From Devosia psychrophila (GTDB lineage Bacteria > Pseudomonadota > Alphaproteobacteria > Rhizobiales > Devosiaceae), in NCBI RefSeq assembly GCF_000971275.1, contig NZ_LAPV01000090.1:1-53458 (forward strand): a stretch of 53,458 nucleotides of DNA, given 5' to 3'. Numbering within the stretch: position 1 is the stretch's first letter; the number at the start of each line of letters is the position of its first letter. A model generated the notes under the pieces. It was not told the DNA's origin. It saw only the letters and a program-made list of their open reading frames with translations, and made no database searches. Positions 50,934 through 53,458 of the stretch are shown piece by piece. The translations under genes and the position numbers were made by a program.

Positions 50934-52481
50934 ATGCTGAAGAAAACTTGCCTTTATGCAATGGCGCTGGCTGCCACATGCCTGCCGGCTTTTGCCCAGA
51001 CCGACGCCAATACCCTAGTCGTGGCGCAGTCGGTGGATGTGGAATCGCTCGAGCCGGACATGCTCAACCAGTCCGCATCGCTCAACATCGCCAATGCGCT
51101 ATGGGGCACGCTGCTCAGCGTCACCCCGGACGGCGAGATCGTGCCAAATTTTGCCGAAAGCTATGAGTGGAACGAGGCCGGCACCGAGATCAGCTTCAAG
51201 ATCCGCGAAGGGATGGTATGCGAAGACGGCGAAGTGCTCGATGCCGAGGACGTTGCCTATTCCTTCACCCGCGCCGCCGACCCGGCCAATGCCTTCATCG
51301 GCCACACCCCAGGATTCGTCTATTCCTCGATCGGCTTTGTCGGCGCCCGCGCCGATGATCCGACGACTGCCGTCATAAAGGTCAAAGGCTATTCATCGAC
51401 TGTCCCCGGCATGGTCGCCAAGATCCTGATCCACTGCAAGGACAGCTACGAAAAGCTCTCCGTCGAACAGGCTGCCATCGCCCCCGTCGCCTCCGGACCA
51501 TACAAGCTAGTCGAATGGGTCCGCGCCGATCGCGTCGTGCTGAAGCGCAATGACAAGTGGACCATGTCCGAAGTGCCGTTCGAAAACGTCATCTTCCGCG
51601 TCATCCCGGAATCGAGCACCCGCACCGCAGAATTGCTCGCTGGCCAGGTCGACATCGCCGTCAACGTTCCGCCCGACCAGATGGAGGCTGTCAACAGCTC
51701 CGGCCAGGCCAAGGTGATCCCCGTGGCGGGCACCCGCCGGATGTTTGCCGGCTTCAACTTCTCGGGCGCCTTTGACGGCACGCCGGCTGGCGATGCCCTC
51801 AAGAATGTCGAGGTCCGACGCGCGCTTAACATGGCGGTCGACGTTCCCACCATCTGCAAGCAGCTGCTCGGCACCAACTGCGTGCGCGCCAATGGCCCGG
51901 CCAACCTGGGCGATCCGAGCATTGCGCCCTACCCCTATGATCCCGAGCAGACCGAAGCCATGCTCGATGCCGCCGGTTTCCCACGCGGCGAAAACGGCGT
52001 CCGCTTCAGCATGCAGATGCAGGGTCCCCAGGGCCGCTACCTGCAGGACGGCCAGGTGCAGCAGGCTATCGCGCAATATTTGGGCGATGTCGGCGTCGAG
52101 ACCACCAATGACCTGATGGACATGACGGTATTTTCGCCGATGGCGCGCGAACACCGCGCTGGTCCGATGTTCTTCATCGGCCAGGGCGGCGCCACCTGGA
52201 GCGCCATCTACGACATGTCGCTGTTCCCCAGCCGCGACGCGCCGGTCAATACCGGCAACTGGTACAATGCAGAATGGCAGACGCGCTGGGACAGCCTTTC
52301 GGGCGTGCGCGACACCGCCGAGGAACGTAAGATCGTCGATGAAATGCTGAAGATTTTCCACGACGACGCACCATGGATTTTCCTCTACTTCCAGCCCGAT
52401 TTCTACGGCGTTTCCGACCGCATCAACTGGACGCCGCGCCGCGATGAATCCATCGAAGTCTGGACCGCATCGCTGAAATAG
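50934..52481 (+). CDS. Peptide-type ABC substrate-binding protein 3 (family 5)
   Basis: A 515-residue periplasmic receptor with the signal peptide 'MLKKTCLYAMALAATCLPAF' and cleavage near 'FAQTD'. It shares with receptors 1 and 2 'LDAEDVAYSFTRAADPANAF', 'HTPGFVYSSIGF', 'HCKDSYEKL', the paired-cysteine 'CKQLLGTNCVR' and 'WIFLYFQPDFYGVSDRI'. It is a single-gene unit with its own operator and terminator and has no transporter genes beside it. It probably feeds the same DppBC/OppDF importer encoded elsewhere in the island. Confidence 0.93.
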   Translation: MLKKTCLYAMALAATCLPAFAQTDANTLVVAQSVDVESLEPDMLNQSASLNIANALWGTLLSVTPDGEIVPNFAESYEWNEAGTEISFKIREGMVCEDGEVLDAEDVAYSFTRAADPANAFIGHTPGFVYSSIGFVGARADDPTTAVIKVKGYSSTVPGMVAKILIHCKDSYEKLSVEQAAIAPVASGPYKLVEWVRADRVVLKRNDKWTMSEVPFENVIFRVIPESSTRTAELLAGQVDIAVNVPPDQMEAVNSSGQAKVIPVAGTRRMFAGFNFSGAFDGTPAGDALKNVEVRRALNMAVDVPTICKQLLGTNCVRANGPANLGDPSIAPYPYDPEQTEAMLDAAGFPRGENGVRFSMQMQGPQGRYLQDGQVQQAIAQYLGDVGVETTNDLMDMTVFSPMAREHRAGPMFFIGQGGATWSAIYDMSLFPSRDAPVNTGNWYNAEWQTRWDSLSGVRDTAEERKIVDEMLKIFHDDAPWIFLYFQPDFYGVSDRINWTPRRDESIEVWTASLK

Positions 52482-52490
52482 CGCGACCCG

Positions 52491-52797
52491 TCACAGCCCA
52501 AACAAAAGGGCCGGTTCGCACCGACCCTTTTTCATTTGCGCCTTCAGCGCATCAACCAACGCCTCGCTGACCCGAACCGTGCCGCCCTTTTCGGAAACCG
52601 CGATCGCCGTGACCCTGGCATCAGGCCCAGTCGCCTTGACCAGCCATTCCACCGGCTTGGCGGTCGGCGACCATTGCGGACCCCAGTTGGAAAAAGCGAA
52701 CTTGCGCTCGTTGCGCCCTGCCAGATTGCCCAGGTCCTGCGTTTTCGGATTGATCACCAGCTTGGCGTTTTCGAGATCGAGCGTGATGGTGACCTGG
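52491..52797 (-). pseudogene. 3' remnant of a second M14 peptidase gene, cut at an IS3-family element
   Basis: The minus-strand frame reads 'DYQVTITLDLENAKLVINP', 'LGNLAGRNERKFAFSNWGPQW', 'KPVEWLVKATG' and 'VSEKGGTVRVSEAL'. This parallels the last 100 or so residues of the intact M14 peptidase at 38626-40296 ('LGNLAGRNERLYPWSPWGQQW', 'RPVEWLVRAPAG', 'HSEKGGTHRVTKAI') but with many differences, so it is an older paralog. The frame is broken where the IS3-family element starts near 52798. The rest of the gene, if present, lies beyond that element outside the window. Confidence 0.85.
52504..52532 (+). terminator. Rho-independent terminator after binding protein 3
   Basis: AAAAGGG-C-CGGT pairs with ACCG-A-CCCTTTT around TCGC, an 11-bp stem interrupted by one C-A mismatch, and ends in a T-run. 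It lies about 22 bp after the binding-protein stop codon. Confidence 0.75.
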
Positions 52798-53458
52798 TAA
52801 TCCCCCCGTTTTTAACGGGGCTCTTCGGTAGAATTTACGCAGCCATTGCCAATTTCTGGGCGGGTGTTATGCCGCCGATGCCCATATTGGGCCGCTCATT
52901 GTTATAGGTCCATAGCCATTGCGTGGCGAACTCCTGGGCCTGCTGGATGGTTTCGATGATGTATTGGTCGAGCCACTCGTGCCTGACCGTGCGGTTGTAG
53001 CGTTCCACATAGGCGTTCTGCTGGGGCTTGCCGGGCTGGATGTGACGCAAGGCAATGCCTTGGCTTTGCGCCCACGCCATGAGTTTGCCACTGACATATT
53101 CCGGGCCGTTGTCGACCCTGATTGCCAATGGCTTGCCGCGCCATTCGATGATCTGGTTCAGACTACGAATGACCCGTTCAGCGGGGAGCGAGAAATCCAC
53201 CTCGATGCCCAATCCCTCGCGGTTGAAGTCGTCGATGACATTGAGGAGCCGGAACTGTCGGCCGTCTCCCAAACGGTCCGCCATAAAGTCCATGGACCAG
53301 ACCATGTTTGGCGCAGCGGGCACCGCCAAAACATCCGGTTTGTCTCGCTTCAGCCGCCTGCGCGGCTTGATCCTGAGGTTCAGCTCCAGCTCACGGTAGA
53401 TGCGGTAAACGCGCTTGTGGTTCCAGACATGTCCCCGCACGTTACGCAGATACAGGAA
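52798..53458 (-). mobile_element. IS3-family insertion sequence, incomplete at the right edge
   Basis: The sequence changes from the peptidase remnant to a transposase-bearing element near 52798, at a run TCCCCCCGTTTTTAACGGGG that could be its terminal end. Only this end and most of the second transposase frame are inside the window; the other end and the first frame are missing. The exact boundary cannot be fixed without the second terminal repeat. Confidence 0.75.
52835..53458 (-). CDS. IS3-family transposase OrfB, N-terminus beyond the window
   Basis: The frame is open to the window edge and ends at 52835. '[25 protein letters not shown]' is the helix-turn-helix-like region; the rve integrase core follows with the catalytic acids in '[11 protein letters not shown]' (D), '[11 protein letters not shown]' (D) and '[18 protein letters not shown]' (E). 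The end '[19 protein letters not shown]' is typical of OrfB. In IS3 elements it is normally made as an OrfAB fusion by frameshifting; OrfA is not in the window. Confidence 0.92.
   Translation of the reverse strand, partial: FLYLRNVRGHVWNHKRVYRIYRELELNLRIKPRRRLKRDKPDVLAVPAAPNMVWSMDFMADRLGDGRQFRLLNVIDDFNREGLGIEVDFSLPAERVIRSLNQIIEWRGKPLAIRVDNGPEYVSGKLMAWAQSQGIALRHIQPGKPQQNAYVERYNRTVRHEWLDQYIIETIQQAQEFATQWLWTYNNERPNMGIGGITPAQKLAMAA

Overview
The window reads as accessory, GC-rich, gene-dense DNA from an alphaproteobacterium, most likely a member of the Hyphomicrobiales (Rhizobiales). This rests on protein style (FrcABC-type sugar ABC genes, many GntR/FCD regulators, SDR and Gfo/Idh enzymes) and on start codons (many GTG/TTG starts with 4-bp overlaps). 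A Devosia-like host would fit but is not proven. Both edges lie inside insertion-sequence genes (an IS1182-like transposase start at 1-63 and an IS3-family transposase running off the right edge), so the piece may be a contig that broke at repeats.

Layout: (1) 1-1139, a transposase start and a toxin-antitoxin pair under a palindromic operator. (2) 1824-9162, a sugar or sugar-acid module: a GntR regulator, an enolase-superfamily dehydratase, a ribose-type ABC transporter, an SDR and a mutarotase on the minus strand, with a divergent SMP-30 lactonase. It looks like an oxidative, non-phosphorylating sugar route without its aldolase. (3) 9428-10841, a gene remnant joined to an intact IS5-family element with 20-bp inverted ends. 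(4) 10864-52481, a roughly 42-kb catabolic island that is the most interesting part.

The island has two large divergent operons around 27072-27266, where a perfect 16-bp palindrome is found. The minus operon (27071 to 10864) encodes an M32 carboxypeptidase, an aminotransferase, a VOC protein, a desuccinylase/aspartoacylase-like enzyme, a PuuE-type allantoinase-like protein, a ureidoglycolate-lyase-like protein, a DapA-family aldolase/lyase, a GntR regulator, an epimerase, two Gfo/Idh oxidoreductases, two peptide-type binding proteins, two permeases and an SDR. The plus operon (27267 to 40296) encodes two tandem DUF4438-like proteins, an Ldh_2 dehydrogenase, a creatinase-fold M24 protein with an altered metal site, two amidohydrolases, a second aminotransferase, an unrecognised 476-residue protein, the two ATPases that the minus-strand permeases lack, and an M14 carboxypeptidase. 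Further right are a hydantoinase/oxoprolinase pair with two SDRs, a third GntR regulator, an isoaspartyl-peptidase, a creatininase-family protein, an SDR, a DegT-type aminotransferase, a RidA-like protein and a third paralogous binding protein.

Together these suggest uptake by one shared peptide-type ABC transporter with three receptors, followed by trimming of peptide, acyl and ureido or cyclic-amide bonds, then transamination and oxidation. I infer a nitrogen-rich, peptide-like compound carrying an amide ring or ureido group; the substrate itself cannot be read from the sequence. TTGTnnnACAA-like palindromes recur in front of several of the island's transcription units and may mark a shared GntR regulon. 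At the right edge, the tail of a second M14 peptidase gene is cut off next to the IS3 element.
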